A stretch of DNA of 64,000 bases, from contig NZ_WKJH01000018.1 in NCBI RefSeq assembly GCF_009674825.1, forward strand, positions 124,001 to 188,000, in the 5' to 3' direction. A model generated the notes under the pieces. That model made no database searches. It saw only the letters and a program-made list of their open reading frames with translations, and was not told where the DNA came from. The position numbers and the translations under genes are program-made. How positions within the stretch are numbered: position 1 is the stretch's first letter; every line of letters starts with the position of its first letter. Below are positions 45,775-55,281 of the stretch, in pieces. The stretch is from Maribacter luteus. GTDB taxonomy: Bacteria > Bacteroidota > Bacteroidia > Flavobacteriales > Flavobacteriaceae.

Positions 45775-47613
45775 TCAAAACAAATTACCTACTTCTCCAC
45801 TATTATTATTAATTTTTTTTCCCGCTTTTTTAGTTACACTTCCATTGGTGCTATGAATATTTATATCTTTTTCCGCTTGTCTTTTTATTTCTTCTGCTTC
45901 ACTGTTAATAGATTCAGAAGCAGTTTCAATAATATTTACTGCTTTTAATATGTAGTCCTTGGCAGTAGTAACCCTACTGTTATTGGCAACAGATTCTGAT
46001 TTATTTCCACCGACAGAAATATTCATATCTTCCGCAACTTGAATGTCCAAACTTTTCGATTTTAAAATCATATGCTCATTAGCATTGATTGTAATATTAT
46101 TGTTCGCGTGGAAACGTATATTATTATTTGCAGTATCAATTTCCACTATATTTTTTTGATAGTCTGTTATCGTAATACTCTCCCCTCCATCGGTATCATT
46201 CAGTTCTATGATATGGCCACTTCTTGTCTTGATGGCCTTGATGTTGTTGTCCGCATCTGCAAAACCGCTATTGGCACTGCTGTTGAAGCCTGCACTCAGC
46301 ACAAAGGGTTTTTCAGGATTATCGCCCTCGAAGCCTACGAGCACTTCCTCATCCTTTTCCGGGATAAAGTAAAAGCCTTTACCGCTACCGGAGTAGGGGG
46401 TGGCCATCTTGATCCAAGGGGTACTGGTGCCCATGGGCTTTTGCCACGGGAACTGTACTTTGATACGACCGAGTCCGTTCGGGTCGGCATTGTCCAACAC
46501 CCAGCCTCTTTGTGCGCCCGATCGTGGGGTTACAAAACTGTTGGAGTGGGGCAGGTGCTCCGTACCTTGGGGTACTCCTTCGAATTCGTTACGGTAATGT
46601 CCGCTATGGTCAAAACGATGAACGATCCTTGTTATATCGTAAGAACCGTAGGGGTCCTGTTTGGTCTGATCGGAGAAATTGAGCCCTTGTAAGGACAAAG
46701 TGTCCCCAATGCGAAGGTTTACGAGTTCGGAGGTTCCAGAGGCCAAGATCATACTGGCGGCCCTACCGAGTACATTCACCTTTGCAGCGGTATCCACACC
46801 GCCTTGGGCACTGTATTCATGCTGGCCAAGGGTCCAATCGTATGAACTTTTCTTGGCGAACACGTTTTCCGATTCGCCCTTTATCCGGTCTTGATAGGGG
46901 TGGGAGGAAGTTGGTGAAAAAGCCGAGGAATCGGATTCCAAGGCCGTGTCGTTCACCCAATCTTGGGCTTTCATCCCAAAGGACTGCTCGCGCAGTCCGG
47001 TTGAGAGGTTGAAACCAATAACATCCTGTCCGTATATGCCCTGTACTTCTTTATCCCCTGTTTTCCCGACACAGAAATCAGTGCCGTTATGATAGATCCA
47101 TACCCCATAGCGACTGCAGAGTCGCTGGAGGAAAGAAAGGTCGCTCTCATTATATTGTACGGTATAGGGCAGGCTAACCTCCGTACCCTTGCCTATTGAT
47201 AATTTCACATGTTCGGTGGAATGTCCGTTCACGGTATCGGTGGCCACTTGCGAAAGGGGCGTACCTTCCTCGTAACTGAGGCATTGGACGGAATTGGCCA
47301 ATAGGGCAGCCGGGCCGTTCCCGGAAAGTACGATGGTACCGGCGGCATCGATCCCTTTTTGAAGGTCTACCGAGGTAACCACTCCCTTAAATTCCATTTG
47401 GTTGTCATTGACCCCGATGGTGATCTTCTTGCCTACGAAGGCCAATGCATTGTCCATTAACGCACCACCATACCCTTCGGTGGCATTGGCCGGAAAGGCG
47501 ATACGGAACGAACTGTGCCCTCCAATGGATTGTTCCACAGTGACGCTATAGCCCGAATTGGGCAGGAATTCCTCCCCACCGACGAGGAGTTTAATCTTTA
47601 CTATTTTTGGCAT
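45775..47613 (-). CDS. tssI: T6SS spike protein VgrG (TssI)
   Basis: VgrG trimers form the spike on the Hcp tube and carry cargo through the tip. The 612-residue protein has a gp27-like part (VQYNESDLSFLQRLCSRYGVWIYH) and a gp5-like OB-fold (GRIKVQFPWQKP). A long beta-helix needle follows, built of repeats such as ITITDYQKNIVEIDTANNNI. The last 130 residues (from about KTRSGHIIEL) are distinctly more AT-rich in DNA than the body. This marks a mosaic junction near 46.2 kb, as expected where cargo modules are exchanged. No C-terminal toxin domain is fused. Confidence 0.93.
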   Translation of the reverse strand: MPKIVKIKLLVGGEEFLPNSGYSVTVEQSIGGHSSFRIAFPANATEGYGGALMDNALAFVGKKITIGVNDNQMEFKGVVTSVDLQKGIDAAGTIVLSGNGPAALLANSVQCLSYEEGTPLSQVATDTVNGHSTEHVKLSIGKGTEVSLPYTVQYNESDLSFLQRLCSRYGVWIYHNGTDFCVGKTGDKEVQGIYGQDVIGFNLSTGLREQSFGMKAQDWVNDTALESDSSAFSPTSSHPYQDRIKGESENVFAKKSSYDWTLGQHEYSAQGGVDTAAKVNVLGRAASMILASGTSELVNLRIGDTLSLQGLNFSDQTKQDPYGSYDITRIVHRFDHSGHYRNEFEGVPQGTEHLPHSNSFVTPRSGAQRGWVLDNADPNGLGRIKVQFPWQKPMGTSTPWIKMATPYSGSGKGFYFIPEKDEEVLVGFEGDNPEKPFVLSAGFNSSANSGFADADNNIKAIKTRSGHIIELNDTDGGESITITDYQKNIVEIDTANNNIRFHANNNITINANEHMILKSKSLDIQVAEDMNISVGGNKSESVANNSRVTTAKDYILKAVNIIETASESINSEAEEIKRQAEKDINIHSTNGSVTKKAGKKINNNSGEVGNLF

Positions 47614-47713
47614 ACGGCAGTGTTTATTGGATTAAAGTAATAATTACCTAAAGGACAGACAAATTAACATTTGTATTTTCGTTAAACTACACGTTAGAAA
47701 TTTCGTACAAAAT

Positions 47714-49579
47714 CTAAGTCCGGTTATAAAAAACCCGATACGGTAATACATTGGCAGAGCGTGATTTAATACCGATCAACAACTCTTTTTTAAGATGTTC
47801 CCAATCAGCATTACTATAATCAGCATCACTATTTTGTGTAATATGGATGTCGGTTGTAGGGGTGTAACCTACGGAATTGTCCTGAGACACCATTACCCCT
47901 TTTTCAACCGTAACCTTGGTGATACTATCCTTAAAAACGGCATAACAATGTTGTACGATATCCTGTCTGGTAATGATTCTTCCCCGAGAAAGTATATGTT
48001 CCCGATATGCATATATTTTTTCACTGGGGGAAGGCTCATCATGCCCTCCTAACGTACCTGTAATCAATACCAAGGAATCGGGTTTAAAGGCGGTTCCGGA
48101 ATATTGGTATAATTTACTATACGGATTTATCTTATTGGCTTTTTCACCTGAGGTTGTCCAATAATCCATATAAATAATACTATCCCTATTTTTATCGATA
48201 CTGTTTTTGTTAATGATCAAATAAGGGATTTTGTTCTTTTTAAAACCACGCAGCTCTATCTGCTGTTCAATACGGGAAACTATTTGTTTTAGGTCTTTTA
48301 GATTCGAATTGATGAAATCATCGCCCATGGCCGAGAAGGCCACGCTGTCTTCTTTTAAAAGGTCCAAGGTATAGTTCAGGAGTTCGGAGGCATCGCGCTC
48401 ATCAAAACGGCTGACCCCACCAAAACGTAGGTAGGCCTGTGGCCTTACATTGTCTTTTTTATCCCGATTGTGTACATAGTATTTATTTCCGGTATCACCT
48501 TCAACATGCCCAACATCCAAAAAGAAATCATTTTCAGATTCCATGGGTATGATATTGAAAAAAGACTGTAAACGCCTACTGGTGGTATGGGTCTTTTTGT
48601 TCAAAATAGGAAAACAATTGATGTGGCAATGCAAGTTTTCCAACATAGGTGTAGAAACCACTGATGAGAAAGAGATCTTGATCCACAACAACGGTTCTGT
48701 AAAGGATGCTATTTCTTTGTCAGACAGGAATTCCTTGAAGATCTCTGGGTGCTTTTTTAAATTTTCGAATAAGGGCACATTCCCTTCGATCGTATAAAAA
48801 TGGTCTTCGTAATACTGCCTTACATAATCTTCATAGAACTGTATTTTACTTTGAATACCTTCATTAATGTAAGCGCTATAATCATCTTTTACGGCTTCTT
48901 TTTGGGAAAATCCCTTGGTAACCTCCAGCGACATGCCGTTTACTGACCATTCGGCAATACCCAAATGATGAACTAGAAGCTCTTTGTTAGCGAAATTCAA
49001 CAGATCGAAATAGCAGAGTAGATCCTTCAATTCCTTTAGGCCTTTCCCAGGTTGAATGCCTAAGTAAATAGCCGAAGATTCAGGAGCCCCGGAAAAATCA
49101 CTTTTTGATAACCATTTGGTACTACGTTGATTACGGTATGATACTATTTTATCGGGGTACGCAATATATTTTAATTCACAATTGTTCAAAGTAAAATCCC
49201 CGGAAGGGCAAAAGAAAAAGTCTTTAAAGCCTTCCTTACCATTATTATTGAACAAGGGCATTCTTTTTCTGTTGAAGAATTGACTTTTACCGTTGATCTC
49301 TAAATGGTCGTCTAGCGGAAGGGCATGCATTACGGCATGTGCAGGCTTGGCGGTGACCGATATTTCCGGTGTTAACAGATCTACCAATCGTTCGGTGATT
49401 TTTGTTCTGCTGGTTTTTAGGGTTTCGGAAATACGTTCGAATTCATGGGAACAAGCATCGAACAATATGCTTACAATGGGATCGAAAGAATATTCGATTT
49501 CCATTTCATCAACCCCCCAAGTGTCAGCGGCCCTGCGTATTAGACGATCTTTAATTTCCTCTTTGGATAGACTTTTCAC
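47714..49579 (-). CDS. tssF: T6SS baseplate protein TssF
   Basis: TssF forms the baseplate wedge with TssG and TssE. The 621-residue protein matches the Bacteroidota form: it begins EEIKDRLIRRAADTWG and has the family-type block TERLVDLLTPEISVTAKPAHAV. A 100-base gap separates it from vgrG and 124 bases separate it from tssE. The gaps carry no clear terminator, so all may be one operon with internal promoters. Confidence 0.88.
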   Translation of the reverse strand: MKSLSKEEIKDRLIRRAADTWGVDEMEIEYSFDPIVSILFDACSHEFERISETLKTSRTKITERLVDLLTPEISVTAKPAHAVMHALPLDDHLEINGKSQFFNRKRMPLFNNNGKEGFKDFFFCPSGDFTLNNCELKYIAYPDKIVSYRNQRSTKWLSKSDFSGAPESSAIYLGIQPGKGLKELKDLLCYFDLLNFANKELLVHHLGIAEWSVNGMSLEVTKGFSQKEAVKDDYSAYINEGIQSKIQFYEDYVRQYYEDHFYTIEGNVPLFENLKKHPEIFKEFLSDKEIASFTEPLLWIKISFSSVVSTPMLENLHCHINCFPILNKKTHTTSRRLQSFFNIIPMESENDFFLDVGHVEGDTGNKYYVHNRDKKDNVRPQAYLRFGGVSRFDERDASELLNYTLDLLKEDSVAFSAMGDDFINSNLKDLKQIVSRIEQQIELRGFKKNKIPYLIINKNSIDKNRDSIIYMDYWTTSGEKANKINPYSKLYQYSGTAFKPDSLVLITGTLGGHDEPSPSEKIYAYREHILSRGRIITRQDIVQHCYAVFKDSITKVTVEKGVMVSQDNSVGYTPTTDIHITQNSDADYSNADWEHLKKELLIGIKSRSANVLPYRVFYNRT

Positions 49580-49703
49580 ACTTTTATGTTTTTATTATAC
49601 CTGGTAATCGGTTAAGTTGTATTTTGTTCTTATAATTTCAAAGCCCTACGTTATTTTCCCTACCCATAATCGCACGTGTACCGTAGACTGATTCTTTTTT
49701 ATA

Positions 49704-50138
49704 TCAATGTTTATACGATAAGGGTGCTAAATAATAATCCCCCTTGAATACAAAAGGTTCATCGGTTTTTATGATGGTGCCCTTTATGGTGATAAATAGA
49801 TATTTTTTAAGTCTTACTTTATTGGTGTTTGAAGACAACGTCTCCATGAGTTCAACGTTCAGATCAATATTCGACAGTCGTTTTTCGTAAGTCTCTATTT
49901 GATTTTTCAATGACTTTTTAATTTGCTCTTTAAGTACATTGGCATTTACCAAAAGGTCAAAATCGGTTTCCCATATTTCACTACCGAAACCTTCATCAAA
50001 AGCATATTCCTCGAAATACGTGGTAATGATAATACTGATAAACTGGGATATGGATTCACGCATACTGATTTTCTTGAGTTCTTTCTTCTCAAAAAAACGC
50101 TTAAAATCGAAAGGTGCCTGATAATATGGTTTAGCCAT
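49704..50138 (-). CDS. tssE: T6SS baseplate protein TssE (gp25-like)
   Basis: A 144-residue gp25/lysozyme-like wedge protein that joins the sheath to the baseplate. The characteristic order is present: an N-terminal aromatic stretch (PYYQAPFDFKRFFEK), SMRESISQFISIIITTYFEEYAFDEGFGSEIWETDFD (the R-x-S-I and GFG/W pattern of gp25), and a C-terminal beta strand ending in FVFKGDYYLAP. It lacks the E. coli-type EPR box in obvious form, as is common in subtype iii. Confidence 0.82.
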   Translation of the reverse strand: MAKPYYQAPFDFKRFFEKKELKKISMRESISQFISIIITTYFEEYAFDEGFGSEIWETDFDLLVNANVLKEQIKKSLKNQIETYEKRLSNIDLNVELMETLSSNTNKVRLKKYLFITIKGTIIKTDEPFVFKGDYYLAPLSYKH

Positions 50139-50262
50139 TCTATATCTGTTTATCGTTGTTCGCTAATCGCTATGCGCTTTTGGCCTTTCACTGTTCGCTG
50201 TTGGCCCTTTGCTTTTACTTAATACTTATAACTACTCACTGTTCACTGCTTACTGACTATTG
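50139..50262. repeat. Degenerate tandem word array between tssE and tssH
   Basis: A 124-base spacer built of imperfect, mutually similar words: GTTCGCTAATCGCTATGCGC, TTCACTGTTCGCTGTTGGC and CTCACTGTTCACTGCTTACTG. They appear one after another with no unit exactly repeated, and C/G/T-rich words alternate on the plus strand. It is not a CRISPR array or a simple tandem repeat. The same word style flanks the four-helix-bundle gene. Confidence 0.6.
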
Positions 50263-52728
50263 TCATTCAACAACGGTAAAAACGACCTCTTTATTCTTTA
50301 ATCCCACTTTTACGGTTTGTGGTGCTTTTATTTCACCCGATATGATCATTCTTGAAAGTGGTCTTTTCAACTTGTTGCGTATTACTGCTTTTAGTGGCCG
50401 TACCCCATAAGTGGGTGAGAAACCATCCAAAGACAAATGTTCTTTTGTTTTTTCGTCTATTTCGATGGTTATGCCCAAACGCTCTGTAAGCACAAGTAAT
50501 TCTTTCATTAAATGAAGGTCGAAGATCGTTGGGGCATTCTTCTCGGAAATAGGGGCAAAGGGTACTATTTCTGTTATTCGCCCTAAAAATTCGGGTCTAA
50601 AGTAAGGGGCCATGATTTCGAGAAGCTCGTCCGATTTTGGAACGGTGCCACCTTCAAAGGCCTTACTAATAAATTCAGAGCCGATATTCGAGGTAAAAAG
50701 GATTACCGCATTTGAAAAATCGCCCACTTTCCCCAAACGATCGCTTAATTTTCCTTCATCCAATATCTGAAGAAAAACATCGAATACCGATTGGTGTGCT
50801 TTTTCAATTTCATCGAACAACACAATGGAATAGGGTTTTTGACGTATTTTATTCACCAAAACACCACCTTCTTCATACCCCACATATCCCGGAGGTGCCC
50901 CATAAAGCAATGCTGCGGAATGTTCTTCCTTGAACTCTGACATATCGAACCTGATAATGGCGCTTTCATCATTAAAAAGAAATTCTGCCAATGATTTGGC
51001 CAATTCGGTTTTCCCGGTTCCCGTTGGTCCGGAAAAGAAGAACGAACCTATCGGTTGTCCGGCTTTTGAAAGTCCGGAACGCGATTCAATAACGGCTTCG
51101 GTCACTGTTTTAATGGCGATATCCTGTCCTATGACCCTTTTCTTCAGGGTAGCTTCCATATCCATTAACCGTTCTTTTTCCTTGGTCTGCACCTTACCGG
51201 CAGGTATGCCCGTAATACTGGATACCATGGCGGCCAAATCTTCTTCCACAACCCCTTCACGTGGTGTTTTGGAATGTTCCTCAATCGCAGTAATGATATT
51301 TTTCAGGTAGGTAGATTTTTCGTTGTATGAAGGAAAACCAAAGGCATCTTCCGTATCGAATTTTCCGAGTACTATAGGACTTAATCTATTTCTTAAGGCC
51401 ATATATACCCAATCTATCTCTTGAATATTTTCAGCCTCATCACGTTCCTCGACCTTTTCCTCAATAACTTCTATCCTAGCTTTCAATTCCCCGAGATCGT
51501 TGGGTAATGATTGTTCCGATACATTGGCCGCTGCCATGGTACGATCAAGTAGGTCCAAGGCAGAGTCCGGAAGGCTTTTCTCCTTTAAATATCTTTTTGA
51601 TAAACGAATGGCCTCACGCAATGTGTCTTCCGTGAGTTCCAATTCATGATGATCGGTATATGTCTGACCAATACTCTGCAGTATCCTAAAAGCCATTTCA
51701 TTATCCGGTTCTTCTAGGGTAACCGATTCAAACCTTCGGTTCAGGGCATCATCATTACTGATATATTTTCTATAATTGTCGGAATTGGTAGCTCCTACAA
51801 GAATGACTTCCCCTTTATTCAATTCAGATTTGATCACATTCAAGATTCCCTGACTGGATGAAGCATCTTGTAGAAGAAAATGAAAATCGTCTATGAAAAT
51901 AATGGGCTTTACAAGGGGTTTTGCTTCATCGAATATACTTTGCAAGCGATCCTCAACCTCTCCTTTATATGAAGCACCTGAAAGCAATAGGGCCGTATCA
52001 ATTTCCAGAAGGTTCGATTCTTTTAGGTTTTCAACGATTTTACCCCCTATGATTTCCCTGGCCAAATTTTGGGTCAATACACTTTTACCCACTCCGGATT
52101 CCCCTTGTATAATAACATTGGGTTTGTTTTTTCGACTTAGGATCTCGATTATTTTTTTTAGCTCCCTATCACGATTCACAATATGGTCGTACGTACCATC
52201 CTGTGCCAATTGCAGCAGATCTTTTGCATATTTGTACAATACACTATCTGCCTGTGGTGGGGTGCTGCCAAGGGCTCCTTTTACATTTGCCGTACCTGTT
52301 TTGGATGTTTTCCTTTGGTCTAAAAGGTTGTCTAACAATTGATTGCTGCTAACAGGGAGTGATTTTAATTGATCGAATGTAAAACCAACACCGGGTGTAA
52401 TAGCTGCTACGAAAAGGCAAATAAGGTCTGCTTCTTCCTTGTTCAATTTATGTTGTATATCTTCAGCTTCGTTAAAAACGACTTGGGCCTCGGGACTTGC
52501 TTTGAGGTCAGACGACCTATTGCTGCGTTTAGGATATTCTTCTAAACGAACCTCTGACCATTCCTCTATGAAATAGACATCTACGTTCTTGTCATGCAAG
52601 AAACGTAAAAGTGATAGATCGCGATGTAATGCGGCTTTGACCAAATGTGCCGGCCCAAAACTTTCATGTTGGTATTCATCGGCAATCTGGGTGGCAATAT
52701 GTATCGCCTTTTCCAATTCATTGTTCAT
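50263..52728 (-). CDS. tssH: T6SS sheath-recycling ATPase TssH (ClpV)
   Basis: AAA+ unfoldase that takes apart contracted TssBC sheaths for reuse. The 821-residue protein has a Clp N-domain (residues about 1-150), then NBD1 with Walker A GESGVGKS at 209-216. The coiled middle domain is short, and NBD2 has Walker A GPTGTGKT at 567-574 and DEIEKAHQSVFDVFLQILDEG. The C-terminal D2 domain is complete. It follows tssO by seven bases. The N-domain and place in the cluster favour ClpV over housekeeping ClpB. Confidence 0.92.
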   Translation of the reverse strand: MNNELEKAIHIATQIADEYQHESFGPAHLVKAALHRDLSLLRFLHDKNVDVYFIEEWSEVRLEEYPKRSNRSSDLKASPEAQVVFNEAEDIQHKLNKEEADLICLFVAAITPGVGFTFDQLKSLPVSSNQLLDNLLDQRKTSKTGTANVKGALGSTPPQADSVLYKYAKDLLQLAQDGTYDHIVNRDRELKKIIEILSRKNKPNVIIQGESGVGKSVLTQNLAREIIGGKIVENLKESNLLEIDTALLLSGASYKGEVEDRLQSIFDEAKPLVKPIIFIDDFHFLLQDASSSQGILNVIKSELNKGEVILVGATNSDNYRKYISNDDALNRRFESVTLEEPDNEMAFRILQSIGQTYTDHHELELTEDTLREAIRLSKRYLKEKSLPDSALDLLDRTMAAANVSEQSLPNDLGELKARIEVIEEKVEERDEAENIQEIDWVYMALRNRLSPIVLGKFDTEDAFGFPSYNEKSTYLKNIITAIEEHSKTPREGVVEEDLAAMVSSITGIPAGKVQTKEKERLMDMEATLKKRVIGQDIAIKTVTEAVIESRSGLSKAGQPIGSFFFSGPTGTGKTELAKSLAEFLFNDESAIIRFDMSEFKEEHSAALLYGAPPGYVGYEEGGVLVNKIRQKPYSIVLFDEIEKAHQSVFDVFLQILDEGKLSDRLGKVGDFSNAVILFTSNIGSEFISKAFEGGTVPKSDELLEIMAPYFRPEFLGRITEIVPFAPISEKNAPTIFDLHLMKELLVLTERLGITIEIDEKTKEHLSLDGFSPTYGVRPLKAVIRNKLKRPLSRMIISGEIKAPQTVKVGLKNKEVVFTVVE

Positions 52729-52735
52729 AGGATGG

Positions 52736-53245
52736 TTAGTTTCTGTTTAAACGTTGGGAAAGGCTCAATGCCGTATTCAATTTATTGATCTCCTTTTCGT
52801 ATTCTTCAATTTGTTCCTTTAAGTCCTCTATATCCAATCTGGCACTTTCTACCTGTTTTAAATCCCTTTTGGCGTCTACCAGTTTTTTATAGGTTAAGAT
52901 CAAGTTTTCATACATTCCCCTATCATCCAACGAATCTTTCGGGATATCACTTTTAAGGTCGATCAGGTCTGCGTTGATCGATTGTTCCAAAAAGAAATAT
53001 CCGTCCTTAGCGTTTTCCAAGGAATCTATCTGCTTGTCAATACCCTCTAAAGACGACATAAATCTTTTTTGGTATAAAAACTCGTAACGTATCCTTTGGT
53101 TTTCCGCTCGAAGGACTTCATTCTCTTTCCATGGTAATTTATAGCTAAAGAAAAAGGCAGTAAAAAGTATACCTACGGTAATGGCGAACATCAGCAAGAA
53201 AAGGAGAAAAGAAGAGGTTCGTTCTTTTTTATTAAGTACTTCCAT
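52736..53245 (-). CDS. tssO: T6SS envelope protein TssO
   Basis: A 169-residue inner-membrane protein with one N-terminal helix (about residues 13-34, SFLLFLLMFAITVGILFTAFFF), followed by a long periplasmic coiled coil (about 38-165) rich in E, K, L and D. This is the layout of TssO, one of the Bacteroidota-specific subunits that replace TssJLM. It lies between tssK and tssH, ten and seven bases away. Confidence 0.8.
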   Translation of the reverse strand: MEVLNKKERTSSFLLFLLMFAITVGILFTAFFFSYKLPWKENEVLRAENQRIRYEFLYQKRFMSSLEGIDKQIDSLENAKDGYFFLEQSINADLIDLKSDIPKDSLDDRGMYENLILTYKKLVDAKRDLKQVESARLDIEDLKEQIEEYEKEINKLNTALSLSQRLNRN

Positions 53246-53255
53246 ATTTTATTTT

Positions 53256-54398
53256 TTATTCGGCCAAAAATGAAGTGCCTTTCGATTTTCCGGATTTATC
53301 TTCAACAATATTCTCATTTACAAAGATGCCCATATCCCGGCGTTTACCAATATAATCGATTTGGGTAAGTACGGTGAACAATCGGTCTATCGTTTGCATA
53401 AAGGATTTGATCACGCTTAGGTTTTGGTCAATGTCGTTATGGTTATACTGTAGATTGATGACGTCTGTAAACAATTTCTCGTAGTCCCCTCCTTTTAAAT
53501 CGGTCCATTCGCCAAAATAATTGAACAATTGTTCTTTGTTCTCAGGAGAAGAGATATCTACTGAACCTTTGAAAATACGGGCAAAACTAACAAGGATCTC
53601 CAATAATTCCTTAGGATGCATATCGTGTTCTTCCCATTTTACCTTCGTAATATGCTGTGCCAGGTAAACATAGGCCTTGTCCACGACCAATTGCATGGCA
53701 TCCGCTATCGGGTTATCACTTTGTTTGGACATTATTTTCTGAACGATAAGTATCGCATTACGTTCGGTCATTTTAAGAAAGGTTTCGGCTTCATTGTAAA
53801 AATGCACCAAACTTTCATGCGCACCTAGTGTAAGACAAGGGGGAATGTAATCTGGAGCGACCGAAAGGCCTTTGCTTTCCTTTTGAATTTTTGCGATAGG
53901 TAATTGGTTGGCCGTCAACCCTGTTTTTATCAAATCCCCTGCACTGATGAACGTAAAGAAATGACCATTGGTCAAATAGGGTAGTCGAGGAGGAATTTCA
54001 TTGGGTTCCTGTTCGCCGAACGGTACAGGGTTAGCGGTATCCAAATTGATCAGGACATACCCTTCTTCCAAATCCTTATCGGCCAATTCGGCAACAACGA
54101 TCTCTTCTTTGACAGCAGGAGTGTTTTCGGTAATCTCTATGCGATTGCCATTAGGTGTGATCGCCCTTAACTTTGTAATGGACACTTTAAGGCTTTTATG
54201 AATGTCAAGATTAATGGCATATTCATTTTTCCCAATTAGGTGGGAGGCCAAAAGACCATGTCCATATCTGCCTTTACGTACAACGAATGCGTCTTTTATA
54301 CTATTTTCGGCAAAATTCTGAAGGCTTTGAAAATGCTCTTTTGAGATTTTCATTCCATCTACCCAATTGATCTTGAAATTCTTGATATCTTCTATCAT
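53256..54398 (-). CDS. tssK: T6SS baseplate protein TssK
   Basis: TssK trimers link the baseplate to the membrane complex. The 380-residue protein begins NFKINWVDGMKISKEHFQSLQNF, the conserved start of TssK (the W-x-x-G-M-x-x-x-x-x-H-F pattern). A shoulder domain follows, then a helical neck and a C-terminal head (from about residue 225). It is shorter than proteobacterial TssK, as is usual for subtype iii. Neighbours tssN and tssO are about ten bases away on either side. Confidence 0.85.
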   Translation of the reverse strand: MIEDIKNFKINWVDGMKISKEHFQSLQNFAENSIKDAFVVRKGRYGHGLLASHLIGKNEYAINLDIHKSLKVSITKLRAITPNGNRIEITENTPAVKEEIVVAELADKDLEEGYVLINLDTANPVPFGEQEPNEIPPRLPYLTNGHFFTFISAGDLIKTGLTANQLPIAKIQKESKGLSVAPDYIPPCLTLGAHESLVHFYNEAETFLKMTERNAILIVQKIMSKQSDNPIADAMQLVVDKAYVYLAQHITKVKWEEHDMHPKELLEILVSFARIFKGSVDISSPENKEQLFNYFGEWTDLKGGDYEKLFTDVINLQYNHNDIDQNLSVIKSFMQTIDRLFTVLTQIDYIGKRRDMGIFVNENIVEDKSGKSKGTSFLAE

Positions 54399-54408
54399 AG
54401 TTCTTATT

Positions 54409-55275
54409 TTATATGCGTTGGCAAACGACTGTATCGCTATCTTTTAGGTTATTTTCTTCTACTGACCGTTCAGGGTCTATATGTTTTGAAGCCCCGTACC
54501 ATTTGGGTTTACTGTAAAAATACCATCCGTAAGGATCTCCGGAAGCTGTGGTCAATTCTATTTTGGTCGTGGTCTTTTTATCGTTATAATCATTTAAAAA
54601 GAAATAAAACAATCTGCCAAATGCCATGTCTTTAGGTGCTTTTGCCTTAAAACTCGTCATATTCGGGGATTTAGTGTTCTTATGGAACATAAAATTGAGC
54701 ACGATCATATTATTGAGTTCATGGTGCTTGGGGGAATCATACTTATTTCCCAAGGGGTAATACCATTTTGTATACAGTTTTACCGGTATTGAGATGGCGT
54801 ATTTGTATAATACAAAAAAACTGGTCGGAAAGGCAAAGGAAGCCAATACCAAAAAATAATAGGGCAAGTATTGTATATCATTGAAATGGGTGCCGATCAT
54901 TATTATGGGCACCATTAAAACCAATCCCGTGATAAATGCGAATACCAATTCTTTAAGTTGGTTGTGCGAATCGAACTTTTCGAAGATGTTCCTATAAAAG
55001 AAAACATTGAGTGCTCCCATGATCGCGGTAAAGCCCAACATAGAAAAATACCGTAGCAATATACTCGATTGTTTTAGATTGTATACGATAGCCACGAAAA
55101 GTGCCATGACAACCATATTGGCCGCTAGATAGAAATAGTATTTTTTACGTCTTTTTTTAAATCCAGGGGTTTTTGAAGCCAATAACCGAAGGATCAATAC
55201 CACGACCACCAAAATAATGGCAAAGGGCATTATAGATTCAAAGCTTATGAATTTTTTAAAGTAATTTACGATCAT
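54409..55275 (-). CDS. tssN: T6SS membrane protein TssN
   Basis: TssN is a Bacteroidota-specific membrane subunit of the T6SS. The 288-residue protein has five hydrophobic helices in the first 170 residues (for example SIMPFAIILVVVVLILRLL, NMVVMALFVAIVYNL and LVFAFITGLVLMVPIIMI). A cytoplasmic C-terminal domain follows, with MTSFKAKAPKDMAFGRLFYF and PYGWYFYSKPKWYG. Spaced seven bases from tssG and ten from tssK. Confidence 0.88.
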   Translation of the reverse strand: MIVNYFKKFISFESIMPFAIILVVVVLILRLLASKTPGFKKRRKKYYFYLAANMVVMALFVAIVYNLKQSSILLRYFSMLGFTAIMGALNVFFYRNIFEKFDSHNQLKELVFAFITGLVLMVPIIMIGTHFNDIQYLPYYFLVLASFAFPTSFFVLYKYAISIPVKLYTKWYYPLGNKYDSPKHHELNNMIVLNFMFHKNTKSPNMTSFKAKAPKDMAFGRLFYFFLNDYNDKKTTTKIELTTASGDPYGWYFYSKPKWYGASKHIDPERSVEENNLKDSDTVVCQRI

Positions 55276-55281
55276 AGGGTT

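Noticed and set aside
46072-46692. 206-codon plus-strand frame
   Set aside because: Antisense to vgrG, whose protein sequence is unmistakable.
50139-50262. CRISPR-like array between tssE and tssH
   Set aside because: No unit repeats exactly, there is no regular spacing of repeats and spacers, and no cas genes are present.
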